64,000 bases of DNA from the NCBI RefSeq assembly GCF_022427965.1, contig NZ_JAKTTI010000014.1, positions 25,898 to 89,897 on the forward strand. Direction: 5' to 3'. This DNA comes from Fredinandcohnia quinoae. Its GTDB lineage: Bacteria; Bacillota; Bacilli; Bacillales; Bacillaceae_L. The position numbers were made by a program, and so were the translations under genes. Under the pieces are notes generated by a model. That model saw nothing but the letters and a program-made list of their open reading frames with translations, made no database searches and was not told the origin of the DNA. Of the stretch, positions 54,193 through 64,000 are shown in pieces. Within the stretch, counting starts at the first letter, position 1. Every line of letters starts with the position of its first letter.

Positions 54193-55126
54193 ATAAAGGT
54201 TCCTTTCTGCTATTTCGCTCTACCCTCTTCCAGATGAATGCTACAATCATTGTTAGTACCGTGGCTGTCACAAGTCGGATAAGTAATAATGGAAGAACCG
54301 GTATTCCCAATGGAATGAAAATAAGCGTATCCTCAATCACTGCATGACATGCCACTAAGAAAATGAACGCAAGCGTTAAATCCTTCTTACTTACATTATC
54401 CTCTTTAACCGCCTGAATCATAACACCCGCTCCAAAAGCTAAGCCAAACATAATTCCTGCTGCCAATGTCGTTGACGTATTTTCCTTCATCCCAAGTGCT
54501 CTTGTAATCGGCGACATCCACCTTGAAAACACATCCAACCATTTTAAATCCTTTAAGATTTGAATCCCTATCATGAGAGGGATCACAATTACAGCAAGCT
54601 GAATAATTCCGATTGAGGCCTTTTCAACCCCTTCTACGAATATATTAAACCAACCCGAAGCTTTTTCACCAGCAGATGGTACAAATCCATATTTCGCTAG
54701 TTCTCCTCCACCACTCCATACTAAATTGATAACGAATGCAGACACAAGTGCAAGCCCTAGCCGTACCACAACGATAATCCACATTTTAATTCCAACCTTG
54801 GCGGCTACAGTAGATTCGATAAACATATTATGCGAGAATGATAGCATTACAGCTAAAATAAAGACTTCTTTAACAGTTAAATCCAATGTTAAAATAGCGC
54901 CTATCCCAGCATATAAATTCAAAAAATTTCCTAACACGAGTGGTATCGTTGCATCACCTGATAGTCCAAACCACCCCATAAGAGGAGAAATCCAGCGAAT
55001 GACCCAATCTAAAACTGGTGTATACTGAAGCAATGTAACAAGTAATGTTACCGGAAAAATAATTTTCCCAAGCGTCCAAGTTGTTTTTAGTCCAACAAAA
55101 AATCCCCTTTTGATTGTCCCTAGCAA
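54182..55126 (-). CDS. yvoD: Nucleoside-recognition (Gate) domain membrane protein YvoD
   Basis: A 314-residue polytopic membrane protein with about eight hydrophobic helices and two copies of the Gate domain pattern (for example [18 protein letters not shown] and [19 protein letters not shown]). Starts with TTG at 55126, shortly after GAGGGG. Lies between lgt and ppaX. Transport substrate unknown. Confidence 0.85.
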   Translation of the reverse strand: MLGTIKRGFFVGLKTTWTLGKIIFPVTLLVTLLQYTPVLDWVIRWISPLMGWFGLSGDATIPLVLGNFLNLYAGIGAILTLDLTVKEVFILAVMLSFSHNMFIESTVAAKVGIKMWIIVVVRLGLALVSAFVINLVWSGGGELAKYGFVPSAGEKASGWFNIFVEGVEKASIGIIQLAVIVIPLMIGIQILKDLKWLDVFSRWMSPITRALGMKENTSTTLAAGIMFGLAFGAGVMIQAVKEDNVSKKDLTLAFIFLVACHAVIEDTLIFIPLGIPVLPLLLIRLVTATVLTMIVAFIWKRVERNSRKEPLYGN

Positions 55127-55142
55127 GCTTCCCCTCTCCCTT

Positions 55143-55955
55143 CTAGTTGTCTAAATATCTTTCCTTTGAATATCCTTTTGCTCTTCTAAAAATAATTAAT
55201 GCAATCGAGCCAACGATGAGAGCTATTGATAGTAAAACTGCTACACGAAAATCCCCTAGCATTAAGCTATCTGTGCGCAGCATTTCAACAAATGCACGTC
55301 CTATCGAATACCAAATTACATATGATAAGAACATTTCTCCTCGTCTTAAGTTCACTTTACGTAATAATAGCAAAATAACAAACCCAACGATGCTCCAGAG
55401 TGATTCATATAAGAATGTTGGGTGGTAATACGTACCTTCAATATACATTTGATCCATTATAAAGTCAGGTAAAATATTATAGAACGTTTGAATACTGTTT
55501 TCTGCGATTGGACCGCCATGAGCTTCTTGATTCATGAAATTTCCCCAACGCCCGATTGCCTGCCCTAAAATAATACTCGGTGCTGCAATATCAGCGATTT
55601 TCCAAAAAGACAAACCTTTTACCTTTGCAAATACAATTGCTGTTGCAACAGACCCAATGAGGGCCCCATGTATCGCAATACCACCATGCCAAATTGCAAT
55701 GATTTCTCCTGGATTTTGCGAGTAATAGTCCCATTTAAAAATAACATAATAAATACGCGCACATATTATTGCAATCGGTACTGCGAATAATACGAGATCC
55801 ATAAAAGTATCCTTATGCATTCCTCGACGATTTGATTCTTTAATTGCCAAATATAGTGCTAATAATGTACCAAGACCAATGATTAGACCATACCATTGGA
55901 TCGATAATGGCCCAAGCTTTAAAAAGACCGGATTTAAAGGTTCAATATTTTCCAC
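55143..55955 (-). CDS. lgt: Prolipoprotein diacylglyceryl transferase
   Basis: A 270-residue membrane enzyme that adds diacylglycerol to the lipobox cysteine of prolipoproteins such as PotD in this window. [23 protein letters not shown] and the signature [14 protein letters not shown] are conserved. Start is GTG at 55955, eight bases after GAGGGAG. Follows hprK by 50 bp. Confidence 0.96.
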   Translation of the reverse strand: MENIEPLNPVFLKLGPLSIQWYGLIIGLGTLLALYLAIKESNRRGMHKDTFMDLVLFAVPIAIICARIYYVIFKWDYYSQNPGEIIAIWHGGIAIHGALIGSVATAIVFAKVKGLSFWKIADIAAPSIILGQAIGRWGNFMNQEAHGGPIAENSIQTFYNILPDFIMDQMYIEGTYYHPTFLYESLWSIVGFVILLLLRKVNLRRGEMFLSYVIWYSIGRAFVEMLRTDSLMLGDFRVAVLLSIALIVGSIALIIFRRAKGYSKERYLDN

Positions 55956-56005
55956 ATTCTCAACTCCCTCAAATTATGTATTTTATATTAAAAAGCCTCT
56001 ATTTC

Positions 56006-56941
56006 TTACAATTCTTCTTGGTCAGAATATTCGATTGCTGATGTCAAACGGTTAGAGAATTGTTCAGCCGCATTCAATCCCATTCGCTTCAAGCGATAGT
56101 TCATTGCAGCCACCTCAATGATAACAGCTAAGTTTCGTCCTGGCCTTACTGGAATCGTATATTTCGTTAAATTTGTATCAATAATTTTCATTTTTTCTTC
56201 TTCAAGACCAAGTCGATCATATTGTTTGTTTTGATCCCATAGTTCCAAACTAATCACAAGAGTAATCCGCTTATTGCTTCGGACTGCACCCGCGCCAAAC
56301 AATGTCATTACATTAATAATCCCTAGCCCACGTATTTCCAATAAATGTTCGATAAGTTCTGGTGCGTTTCCGACTAATGTGTCTTGATCCTCTTGACGAA
56401 TTTCTACACAATCATCTGCAACGAGACGATGGCCACGTTTCACAAGTTCAAGCGCGGTCTCACTTTTACCGACGCCACTTTTTCCAATAATTAAAACACC
56501 GACACCATATATATCAACAAGGACACCATGAACGGCTGTAGTTGGAGCCAGCTTACTTTCTAAAAAATTAGTAAGACGACTAGATAAGCGCGTTGTTTTC
56601 ACCGGTGATTTTAAGACTGGAACAGATTCGCGTTCGGAAGCAATAATTAATTCCTCGGGAACCTCTAAATCGCGCGAAATGATAATGGCTGGTGTAATAT
56701 CAGTGCAAAGCTTTTCCATTCGAATCTCTTTTTCATCTTGAGGTAGTTTTTCAAAAAAGGACAATTCCGTCTTCCCTAATATTTGGATTCGTTCAGCTGG
56801 GTAATAAGCAAAAAAGCCAGCTAACTCAATTCCAGGTCTTGAAATATCACTCATCGAAATGGGACGATTAACCCCTTCTTCACCACTAACGAGCTCAAGA
56901 TTAAATTTTTCAATCAGATCAATTGTGCGAACTTTAGGCAC
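56006..56941 (-). CDS. hprK: HPr kinase/phosphorylase
   Basis: A 311-residue bifunctional enzyme that phosphorylates Ser46 of HPr and Crh, and reverses this with phosphate. N-terminal domain about 1-130; P loop GKSGVGKS at 153-160; the HprK signature near [26 protein letters not shown] precedes the ATG. Its target Crh is encoded at 16.9 kb. First gene of the hprK-lgt-yvoD-ppaX-yvoF operon. Confidence 0.97.
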   Translation of the reverse strand: MPKVRTIDLIEKFNLELVSGEEGVNRPISMSDISRPGIELAGFFAYYPAERIQILGKTELSFFEKLPQDEKEIRMEKLCTDITPAIIISRDLEVPEELIIASERESVPVLKSPVKTTRLSSRLTNFLESKLAPTTAVHGVLVDIYGVGVLIIGKSGVGKSETALELVKRGHRLVADDCVEIRQEDQDTLVGNAPELIEHLLEIRGLGIINVMTLFGAGAVRSNKRITLVISLELWDQNKQYDRLGLEEEKMKIIDTNLTKYTIPVRPGRNLAVIIEVAAMNYRLKRMGLNAAEQFSNRLTSAIEYSDQEEL

Positions 56942-57037
56942 ATTTTTTCCTCCTTTGAAGCAAGTACATTACTTGTTAGATGCATTCTCTATATTTTAGC
57001 ATTATTCTGTCCGACTCCAAAACTTTTCTTATTGAAA

Positions 57038-57064
57038 AATAAAAACGAGGCACTATGGCCCCGT
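57038..57064 (-). terminator. Terminator of yvlB-yvlD
   Basis: GACGGGGC and GCCTCGTT pair imperfectly on the minus strand and are followed by TTTTTATTTTT. Confidence 0.65.
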
Positions 57065-57065
57065 C

Positions 57066-57428
57066 TTATTTTTTCTTTTCTTGTAGTGGTTCGATAATAA
57101 CTTTTTGGATAAGTAAATTTAATATAGAGATAATCACTGCAGCTAAAATTGCTGTACCAAACCCCTCAATGACGAAGGAATCGCCCATTAATGATTGTGT
57201 CAACATTAAGGTGATTGCATTAATTACAAATAAAAACAAACCAAGTGTTAAAACAGTTACAGGCAACGTAAAAATAATCAAGATTGGTTTTACAATTACA
57301 TTTAAAACCGATAAGATAATGCTTGCGATTACAGCAGCACCGATACCCTCTAAATGAAATGTATCAACATATCCTGCAACCACAATAAGAATTATGCTAT
57401 TTACGATAATGCTTGCAATCCACTTCAT
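57066..57428 (-). CDS. yvlD: Phage holin family IV-type membrane protein YvlD
   Basis: A 120-residue integral membrane protein with four hydrophobic helices: SIIVNSIILIVVAGYV, AAVIASIILSVLNVIV, PILIIFTLPVTVLTLGLFLF and GFGTAILAAVIISILNLLI. It matches the YvlD (DUF360/phage holin-like) family. It follows yvlB by 44 bp; yvlC (PspC), which lies between them in B. subtilis, is absent. Likely role in envelope stress. Confidence 0.85.
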   Translation of the reverse strand: MKWIASIIVNSIILIVVAGYVDTFHLEGIGAAVIASIILSVLNVIVKPILIIFTLPVTVLTLGLFLFVINAITLMLTQSLMGDSFVIEGFGTAILAAVIISILNLLIQKVIIEPLQEKKK

Positions 57429-57472
57429 TAACGATAGACATCCCCTTTTTCTGGAACCGAAACAATAAGACC

Positions 57473-58579
57473 TTAAATTGGCTTAATCTCAATTGAGCCT
57501 GTTTTCGTTTCAGCAAATAGATAAAGCTTATTACCCTTATCTTGATTTGCCTTGAAACGTAAAGATTTTTGAACGATATCATTCTTTTCTTCAATGATTG
57601 ACATGACAGGTAGCTCAGCTTTAAAGCTTCCCAAGTTTGACTTCAACTCTCCATCCACTTCATATGCATCCGATACAAAAACATGTATGGTTCCTGTAGT
57701 TGTCTTAATATATGCTGTATGACAGCTGTCTTCTGCTAAAGAACAAGTAATATTCCCATTAAAGCTTTGAAGGTCAACTTTTTCAAAGCGGCCACCTACT
57801 GTAACCGTACCATTTATCGTTTCTGCTTCAAATTCTTTGCTCTCAATATTTTCTGCCTTTATATGACCATTTGCTGTTTCAACCTCCATTGAAGTAGTCA
57901 CAAAATTTGTAACAGTAACAGCACCATTAGCAGTTTTAGCTCTAAAATCCTGTACGACTAAATTTTCCCCATTTATTGGTCCATTAAACATCCGAACTTT
58001 TACATTTTCATAATTTTCATTCGGAACATAAATTTTAGCATTAACTTTCATTTGTTTTTGCTGGATTAAAAAAAGAAGCTTACCGTCTTCAATCGAAAAC
58101 CGAACATCCTCTAAAAATGCTTTGCGTGCACGCACTTGATTCTCAATCTTATACACTTTAGCGTCACATTCAATTCGAACATCTTTTTCTCCCCAAGGAA
58201 TGATTGTAATACTACCATTAGCGACATCTAAGTCGATCTTAGTAAGATTGACATTTGAATGCTGAAAGATATGTTTTACTTCAATCGCATCGCCAAAGTT
58301 AAAATCCAAATCCATATCCTTAATTTTCTTAAATGCACTGTCAACAAAATCCATGAATTTATTTTTAACAGATGTCGCCTTCTGATCAAAGGAACTGCCC
58401 TGTCTTGTATGCTCATAATCAACCTTAGCTGAAAGCTCGGTTCTTATTTCTGCTTCTTTTTCTGCTTGGTTCATCCCAGAATCTACATTGGACAGCTTTT
58501 CAATTAATAAAATTGCTTCTTCCGCTGTTAACTTACCATCTTCAACCAATTTTAGTATTCGTTTTTGTTCCTCTATCAT
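57473..58579 (-). CDS. yvlB: DUF4097-type protein YvlB
   Basis: A 368-residue protein. An N-terminal SHOCT-like segment (about 5-30, RILKLVEDGKLTAEEAILLIEKL) is followed by a linker and a right-handed beta-helix-like DUF4097 adhesin domain (about 110-365) with repeated short strands such as VETANGHIKAENIESKEFEAE. The ATG at 58579 is eight bases after GGGAGG; another ATG two codons earlier is too close. Liaison with YvlD suggests the envelope-stress yvl operon. Confidence 0.88.
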   Translation of the reverse strand: MIEEQKRILKLVEDGKLTAEEAILLIEKLSNVDSGMNQAEKEAEIRTELSAKVDYEHTRQGSSFDQKATSVKNKFMDFVDSAFKKIKDMDLDFNFGDAIEVKHIFQHSNVNLTKIDLDVANGSITIIPWGEKDVRIECDAKVYKIENQVRARKAFLEDVRFSIEDGKLLFLIQQKQMKVNAKIYVPNENYENVKVRMFNGPINGENLVVQDFRAKTANGAVTVTNFVTTSMEVETANGHIKAENIESKEFEAETINGTVTVGGRFEKVDLQSFNGNITCSLAEDSCHTAYIKTTTGTIHVFVSDAYEVDGELKSNLGSFKAELPVMSIIEEKNDIVQKSLRFKANQDKGNKLYLFAETKTGSIEIKPI

Positions 58580-58716
58580 TAACATTTCCTCCCTTATTTT
58601 ACTTTACTATTATTTCAGCATTCATTCATTTCCCTAATGACTATTTATACGAATAATCAAGGGAATGGTTTCACTTCTTCATCACTCAATCTTAAAAATA
58701 CGCCTCAAGACGTAGA

Positions 58717-58749
58717 AAATCTCGAGGCAGCATTAACACCTCGAGATTT
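58717..58749 (-). terminator. Terminator of uvrBA
   Basis: AAATCTCGAGG (58717-58727) and CCTCGAGATTT (58739-58749) are a perfect 11-bp stem; on the minus strand TTTTC follows. Confidence 0.8.
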
Positions 58750-58758
58750 CTGTTTCAC

Positions 58759-61632
58759 TTATTTTGTTACTGTTTCCTTTTCATGTATGAGGTCCTTCAT
58801 TCTAATGCGTTCCCTTTCCAAGACAGGCTTCAAATAACGCCCAGTATGTGATTGCTCTACCTTTACAATTTCCTCAGGGGTTCCAGTCGCAATGATGGTT
58901 CCACCCTTGTCCCCACCTTCTGGCCCTAGATCAACTAGATAATCAGCTGCTTTTATCACATCCAAATTATGTTCAATGACAAGAACTGTATCTCCGTTTT
59001 CCACTAATCGCTGAAGCACCTTTAAAAGTCTTGAAATATCATCAACATGTAGTCCTGTTGTTGGCTCATCCAAAATATAAAAAGATTTCCCGGCAGATCT
59101 TCGGTGAAGCTCAGACGCCAGCTTAACCCGTTGCGCCTCTCCTCCTGATAATGTTGTGGCGGGCTGACCTAATTTAACATAGCCTAAACCAACATCAAAG
59201 ATTGTCTGGAGTTTACGTTTAATTTTTGGTAGATTTTCAAAAAATGTAACTGCATCCTCCACCGTCATATCTAAAATATCAGAAATACTTTTATCTTTAT
59301 ACTTCACCTCTAGTGTTTCACGGTTATACCTTTTTCCATGACATACTTCACACGGAACATACACATCAGGTAAAAAGTGCATTTCGATTTTGATAATCCC
59401 ATCACCACGGCAAGCTTCACATCGCCCGCCCTTCACATTGAAGCTGAAACGTCCTTTTTTATAACCTCGAACCTTTGCCTCATTTGTTGATGCAAATACA
59501 TCTCGAATATCATCGAAGACTCCGGTATATGTTGCTGGATTTGATCTTGGTGTACGACCAATCGGTGATTGATCAATATCAATTACTTTTTCTAAGTGTT
59601 CGATACCCTTGATTGTCTTATGCTCACCTGGTTTACTTTTTGCACGATTAAGCTTTTGCGCTAGTGTCTTATGGAGAATTTCGTTAACAAGTGTACTCTT
59701 ACCAGACCCTGAAACACCGGTTACAGCAATAAACGTACCAAGTGGAAATTTGACCGATATATTTTTTAAGTTATTTTCCTTTGCACCAATAACTTCGATA
59801 TAGCGCCCGTCTGGTTTTCGGCGCTCGATTGGTAGAGGGATGAATTTTCCCCCTGCTAAATATTGTCCTGTCAATGAGTTTGGATCTGACATGACTTTCT
59901 CTGGGGTACCGGCAGATATAACTTCTCCACCATGTATACCCGCACCAGGTCCAATATCAATTAAGTAATCAGCAGCAAGCATCGTATCCTCATCGTGTTC
60001 AACAACGATTAATGTATTACCAATATCTCTCATTTTTTTCAAAGTATCAATAAGACGATCATTGTCACGTTGATGAAGTCCAATTGATGGTTCATCTAAA
60101 ATATATAACACACCTGTTAAGCGTGAACCAATTTGAGTCGCTAATCGAATCCGTTGTGCTTCACCACCTGATAATGAACCTGCAGCGCGACTTAATGTTA
60201 AATAATCAAGTCCGACATTTACAAGAAAACCAAGTCTTTCTTTTATCTCTTGAAATATCATGTTCGCAATTTGCATTTCCTTTTCAGACAGCTCAATCGT
60301 TGTAAAAAATTCAAACGCCTCATTAATTGAAAACTCTGTAACATGACCAATATGTTTACCTGAAATGAGGACAGCAAGAGTTTCCTTTTTCAAACGATAG
60401 CCTTTACAACTTGGACAATCGTGTTGTCCCATGTATTTTTCCATTTGTTCCCGAATATAATCTGAACTCGTTTCTTTAAACCGTCTTTCTACATTACGAA
60501 GAACACCTTCGAATACAATATAATTCTCACGAGTCAGACCAAAATCATTTTCATAATGGAAAAAGATCTCTTCTCCATCACTTCCATATAAAAGCTTATC
60601 CATTAAATGCTTCGGAACATCCTTTACTGGCATATCCATATCAATTCCATAATGGTTGCAGACTGCTTCTAAGAGCTGCGGGTAATATTGTGAGCTCGTT
60701 GGTTCCCACGGAGCAATTGCATGCTGCCTCAATGATAAATCCCAATTTGGAATTACAAGGTCTACATCTACCTCAAGTTTAGAACCTAGCCCATCACAAT
60801 CCGGACAAGCTCCAAACGGACTATTAAAAGAGAACATTCTAGGCTCTAATTCACCAATCGAGAATCCACAATGTGGACAAGCATGGAGCTCACTAAACAT
60901 AAGCTCCTCTTGATCGATAACATCGATCAATACTCTCCCTTCACCAAGCTTAAGTGCTGCTTCCAATGAATCAGCGAGTCGTGCTGCCACACCTTCTTTA
61001 ACGACGATTCTATCTATAACAACTTCGATTGAATGCTTTTTGTTTTTTTCAAGCTCAATTTCATCGGATAGATCCATAATCTCGCCATCTACTCTGACCC
61101 TTACATAGCCTTGCTTTTTAATATCTTCAAAAACCTTAACATGAGCACCCTTCCTCCCTGATATAACAGGAGCTAGCACTTGAAGCTTTGTACGTTCTGG
61201 GTATTCCAATATCCGGTCAACCATTTGTTCAACTGTTTGGGATGTAATTTCAATATGATGGTTTGGACAGACAGGGCGCCCTACTCGGGCAAATAATAAA
61301 CGTAAATAATCATAAATTTCGGTAACTGTTCCGACAGTTGATCGTGGATTTCTACTAGTTGTCTTTTGATCAATTGAAATCGCTGGCGAAAGACCTTCAA
61401 TTGAATCAACATCAGGCTTATCCATTTGTCCTAAAAATTGACGGGCATATGCTGAAAGTGATTCTACATAACGTCTTTGTCCTTCAGCGTAAATCGTGTC
61501 AAAGGCAAGCGAAGATTTACCAGATCCAGAAAGGCCCGTTATCACAACGAGCTTATCTCTTGGAATCGTTACATCAATGTTTTTAAGATTATGTGCTCTT
61601 GCTCCTTTGACGATAATATTTTCCATAGCCAT
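58759..61632 (-). CDS. uvrA: Excinuclease ABC subunit A
   Basis: A 957-residue DNA-damage recognition ATPase. Two ABC modules: Walker [11 protein letters not shown] (N-terminal) and [11 protein letters not shown] (C-terminal), signatures [12 protein letters not shown] and [12 protein letters not shown]. Zinc modules [10 protein letters not shown].../CPDCDG and CEACRGDG.../CEVCHGKR are intact. It starts 7 bp after uvrB, with AAGGATG inside the end of uvrB as ribosome binding site. SOS-inducible with uvrB. Confidence 0.98.
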   Translation of the reverse strand: MAMENIIVKGARAHNLKNIDVTIPRDKLVVITGLSGSGKSSLAFDTIYAEGQRRYVESLSAYARQFLGQMDKPDVDSIEGLSPAISIDQKTTSRNPRSTVGTVTEIYDYLRLLFARVGRPVCPNHHIEITSQTVEQMVDRILEYPERTKLQVLAPVISGRKGAHVKVFEDIKKQGYVRVRVDGEIMDLSDEIELEKNKKHSIEVVIDRIVVKEGVAARLADSLEAALKLGEGRVLIDVIDQEELMFSELHACPHCGFSIGELEPRMFSFNSPFGACPDCDGLGSKLEVDVDLVIPNWDLSLRQHAIAPWEPTSSQYYPQLLEAVCNHYGIDMDMPVKDVPKHLMDKLLYGSDGEEIFFHYENDFGLTRENYIVFEGVLRNVERRFKETSSDYIREQMEKYMGQHDCPSCKGYRLKKETLAVLISGKHIGHVTEFSINEAFEFFTTIELSEKEMQIANMIFQEIKERLGFLVNVGLDYLTLSRAAGSLSGGEAQRIRLATQIGSRLTGVLYILDEPSIGLHQRDNDRLIDTLKKMRDIGNTLIVVEHDEDTMLAADYLIDIGPGAGIHGGEVISAGTPEKVMSDPNSLTGQYLAGGKFIPLPIERRKPDGRYIEVIGAKENNLKNISVKFPLGTFIAVTGVSGSGKSTLVNEILHKTLAQKLNRAKSKPGEHKTIKGIEHLEKVIDIDQSPIGRTPRSNPATYTGVFDDIRDVFASTNEAKVRGYKKGRFSFNVKGGRCEACRGDGIIKIEMHFLPDVYVPCEVCHGKRYNRETLEVKYKDKSISDILDMTVEDAVTFFENLPKIKRKLQTIFDVGLGYVKLGQPATTLSGGEAQRVKLASELHRRSAGKSFYILDEPTTGLHVDDISRLLKVLQRLVENGDTVLVIEHNLDVIKAADYLVDLGPEGGDKGGTIIATGTPEEIVKVEQSHTGRYLKPVLERERIRMKDLIHEKETVTK

Positions 61633-61639
61633 CTATTTG

Positions 61640-63619
61640 TCATCCTTCCGCTTTTAACTCGAGTATGAGGTCGCGCAATTCTGCAGCTCGCTCGAAATGC
61701 AGTGCTTTCGCCGCTTCCTTCATTTCTACTTCCATTTCTGAAATAACTTTGTCTCTTTCCTTCTTCGATAATCCAGTAAGCTTAGGTGTCGTTTCATATG
61801 TAGCTGTATCTTCAGCGGCTTGCGTTGCACGAATGACATCGCGTATATCTTTTTGAATCGTTTGTGGTGTAATACCATGCTCTTTATTATAGGCAGCCTG
61901 GGTTTCACGACGACGCTTCGTTTCATTAATTGCAATTTCCATTGAATTGGTGATTTTATCTGCATACATGATAACTTGACCATTTGCATTCCTTGCAGCA
62001 CGGCCAATCGTTTGGATAAGTGAGCGCTCAGAGCGTAGGAAGCCTTCTTTGTCAGCGTCAAGAATAGCTACAAGTGATACTTCAGGAATATCCAATCCTT
62101 CTCTAAGTAGGTTAATTCCGACAAGAACATCGTATTTACCCATTCTTAGATCTCGAATTATTTCTATCCGTTCTAATGTTTTTATTTCTGAATGTAAGTA
62201 ATTTACCTTAATACCAATTTCTTTTAAGTAATCGGTCAGGTCTTCTGACATTTTTTTCGTTAATGTCGTAATGAGAACACGTTCATTACGGGCAACACGG
62301 GATTGAATTTCACCTAATAGATCATCAATCTGACCTTGGATTGGTCGTACATCAATTGGAGGATCTAATAATCCTGTTGGGCGAATAATTTGTTCAACCA
62401 TTTCCGGTGTATGCTCGATTTCATATGGGCCAGGTGTTGCTGATACATAGACAATTTGATTTATATGTTTTTCGAATTCTTCAAATCTCAGAGGCCTATT
62501 GTCTAATGCCGATGGCAAACGAAAACCATGTTCAACTAACACTTGTTTTCTTGCTTGGTCACCATTAAACATTCCACGAATTTGTGGAAGTGTAACATGT
62601 GACTCATCGATAACAATTAGGAGGTCTTCAGGAAAATAGTCCATTAATGTATATGGGGTTGATCCTGCTTCCCGCAACGTTAGATGTCTTGAATAGTTTT
62701 CAATCCCTGAACAAAATCCCATTTCTCGCATCATTTCTAAATCATAGTTTGTTCGTTGTTCTAGTCGCTGTGCTTGGAGTAGTTGACCGTTATCCCGTAA
62801 ATCCTTTAGCTGCTCTTCTAATTCAGCTTCAATATTTTTAATCGCAATCTCCATTTTCTCTTGTCGAGTTACGAAGTGGGATGCCGGGAAAATCGCGATA
62901 TGCTCACGCTCTCCAAGTATTTCTCCAGTAAGTGCGTCTACTTCTCGAATTCGGTCGATTTCATCACCGAAAAATTCGATTCGAACACAGTGTTCATCAC
63001 GAGATGCTGGGAAAATCTCAACAACATCGCCCCTCACTCGGAATGTACCTCTACGGAAATCGATGTCATTTCGTTCATACTGTACATCAACTAATTTATG
63101 TAAAAGTTGGTTCCGATCCATTTCCAATCCCGAACGTAATGACACAACCATTTCCCGATATTCTTCCGGAGAACCTAATCCGTAAATACATGAAACACTG
63201 GCGATAATGATAACATCACGACGTTCAAATAAAGCTGATGTAGCTGAATGCCTTAGCTTATCAATTTCATCATTAACACTTGAATCCTTTTCAATAAATG
63301 TATCAGATGATGGAACATAAGCCTCTGGCTGGAAATAATCATAATAACTAACAAAATATTCAACCGCGTTATTCGGAAAGAATTCTTTAAATTCACTATA
63401 CAGCTGTCCAGCTAGTGTCTTATTATGTGCAATAATTAATGTCGGTCTATTGACTTCCTTGATCACATTAGAGATAGTAAAGGTTTTACCAGTGCCAGTT
63501 GCACCAAGTAATGTTTGGTGCTTCTTTCCTTCCTTAAGACCCTCTAATAACTGCTCAATTGCTTTTGGCTGATCTCCTTGTGGTGAATACTTTGAGACTA
63601 ACTCAAATTGATCCTTCAC
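61640..63619 (-). CDS. uvrB: Excinuclease ABC subunit B
   Basis: A 659-residue helicase-like repair protein that verifies damage and recruits UvrC. Walker [15 protein letters not shown], damage-binding beta-hairpin [19 protein letters not shown]-like DESHVT, motif [11 protein letters not shown], and a C-terminal UVR domain ([20 protein letters not shown]) that contacts UvrC. First gene of uvrBA, behind a LexA-type box. Confidence 0.98.
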   Translation of the reverse strand: MKDQFELVSKYSPQGDQPKAIEQLLEGLKEGKKHQTLLGATGTGKTFTISNVIKEVNRPTLIIAHNKTLAGQLYSEFKEFFPNNAVEYFVSYYDYFQPEAYVPSSDTFIEKDSSVNDEIDKLRHSATSALFERRDVIIIASVSCIYGLGSPEEYREMVVSLRSGLEMDRNQLLHKLVDVQYERNDIDFRRGTFRVRGDVVEIFPASRDEHCVRIEFFGDEIDRIREVDALTGEILGEREHIAIFPASHFVTRQEKMEIAIKNIEAELEEQLKDLRDNGQLLQAQRLEQRTNYDLEMMREMGFCSGIENYSRHLTLREAGSTPYTLMDYFPEDLLIVIDESHVTLPQIRGMFNGDQARKQVLVEHGFRLPSALDNRPLRFEEFEKHINQIVYVSATPGPYEIEHTPEMVEQIIRPTGLLDPPIDVRPIQGQIDDLLGEIQSRVARNERVLITTLTKKMSEDLTDYLKEIGIKVNYLHSEIKTLERIEIIRDLRMGKYDVLVGINLLREGLDIPEVSLVAILDADKEGFLRSERSLIQTIGRAARNANGQVIMYADKITNSMEIAINETKRRRETQAAYNKEHGITPQTIQKDIRDVIRATQAAEDTATYETTPKLTGLSKKERDKVISEMEVEMKEAAKALHFERAAELRDLILELKAEG

Positions 63620-63654
63620 ACAAATCCTCCATTCAGAAATAGATTTCTACAAAC

Positions 63655-63704
63655 ATTGTACCACAAAATAACAAAATTCAAACAAAAATACGAACTGGCA
63701 TTCG
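63655..63704 (-). promoter_or_regulatory. uvrB promoter with LexA (DinR) box
   Basis: Minus strand: CGAATGCCAGTTCG (63691-63704) matches the Bacillus SOS box CGAAC-N4-GTTCG with one mismatch. Just downstream TTTGAA (-35, 63677-63682) and TACAAT (-10, 63655-63660) are 16 bp apart. Confidence 0.75.
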
Positions 63705-63730
63705 ATTTTTTTAACTTTTTGCAGAATTGA

Positions 63731-64000
63731 TTAAGTATTGGTGAAATTAATTCAGCGTTAGCGAGATTAATTCGGCGTTGGTGTAATTAATTCGGCGTTA
63801 GCGAGATTAATTCGGCGTTACGGCAGTTAATTCGGCGTTAGCGAGATTAATTCGGCGTTACGGCAGTTAATCCGGCGTTAGCGAGATTAATTCGGCGTTA
63901 CAGTAATTAATTCGGCGTTACGGCAATTAATCCGGCGTTAGCGAGATTAATTCGGCGTTACGGCAATTAATCCGGCGTTAGCGAGATTAATTCGGCGTTA
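63731..64000. repeat. 20-bp tandem repeat running off the window end
   Basis: At least 13 units of 20 bp, alternating between GGCGTTAGCGAGATTAATTC and GGCGTTACGGCAGTTAATTC-type variants, with more divergent units near 63735. The order is regular enough to suggest 40-bp higher-order copies in places. No open frame of note. It fills the region upstream of the uvrB promoter and its true end is not in view. Confidence 0.92.

Noticed and set aside
63731..64000. CRISPR array or coding repeat
   Set aside because: 20-bp units with no spacers and no open frame.

Overview
The window is chromosomal DNA from a low-GC, Gram-positive, endospore-former-type bacterium of the family Bacillaceae. The evidence is gene content and order that follow the Bacillus subtilis backbone (secG-est-rnr-smpB; cggR-gap-pgk-tpiA-gpmI-eno; rpoN; clpP; crh-whiA-yvcK-rapZ-yvcI; trxB-TPR; hisZGDBHAFI; yvoF-ppaX-yvoD-lgt-hprK; yvlD-yvlB; uvrA-uvrB), strong AGGAGG-type ribosome binding sites, GTG/TTG starts, and Firmicute regulators (CggR, CtsR site, Crh, HprK). 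Almost everything is transcribed on the minus strand. No species is assigned.

Layout. 0-5.7 kb: smpB (cut by the window edge), a HIT protein, a small membrane protein, two 52-bp-period repeat arrays, then rnr, est and secG. 6-13.2 kb: the glycolytic operon behind CggR and its operator. 13.3-16.9 kb: a glutaredoxin-like gene, rpoN (sigma-54), two small plus-strand genes, tRNA-Arg(CCG) and clpP with a CtsR site. 16.9-20.8 kb: crh and the yvcI-rapZ-yvcK-whiA operon.

21-41.3 kb is an accessory block inserted between yvcI and trxB, which are neighbours in B. subtilis. It encodes polyamine/GABA uptake and catabolism: agmatinase-type ureohydrolase, putrescine aminotransferase, aminobutyraldehyde dehydrogenase, GABA aminotransferase, two succinate-semialdehyde dehydrogenases, a PotABCD-type transporter split over three transcription units, a sigma-54 activator, and a less understood set (PuuB-like FAD oxidase, C45 acyltransferase-like protein, GNAT-nitrilase fusion, single lipoyl-like domain). 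I find eight sigma-54 (-24/-12) promoters in it, each with TGG-N8-TTGCA geometry and each 36-49 nt before a start codon, plus three copies of a 31-bp palindrome that look like activator-binding enhancers. One copy lies downstream of genes. This self-contained sigma-54 regulon is the most interesting system in the window.

41.3-50.8 kb: trxB, a TPR protein and the complete his operon with its promoter. 50.8-58.6 kb: a chemoreceptor, yvoF-ppaX-yvoD-lgt-hprK, yvlD, yvlB. 58.7-63.7 kb: uvrA and uvrB behind a LexA-type box. The window ends inside a 20-bp tandem repeat. Several intergenic repeats with terminal inverted repeats (about 70, 142 and 190 bp) decorate the accessory region.

Functional picture: external polyamines enter through Pot proteins; agmatine (or guanidinobutyrate) is opened to putrescine (or GABA); putrescine goes by transamination and oxidation to GABA, succinate semialdehyde and succinate. 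The sigma factor needed for this is itself encoded 7 kb away. Function assignments rest on recognised sequence motifs and conserved gene order; no database search was possible.
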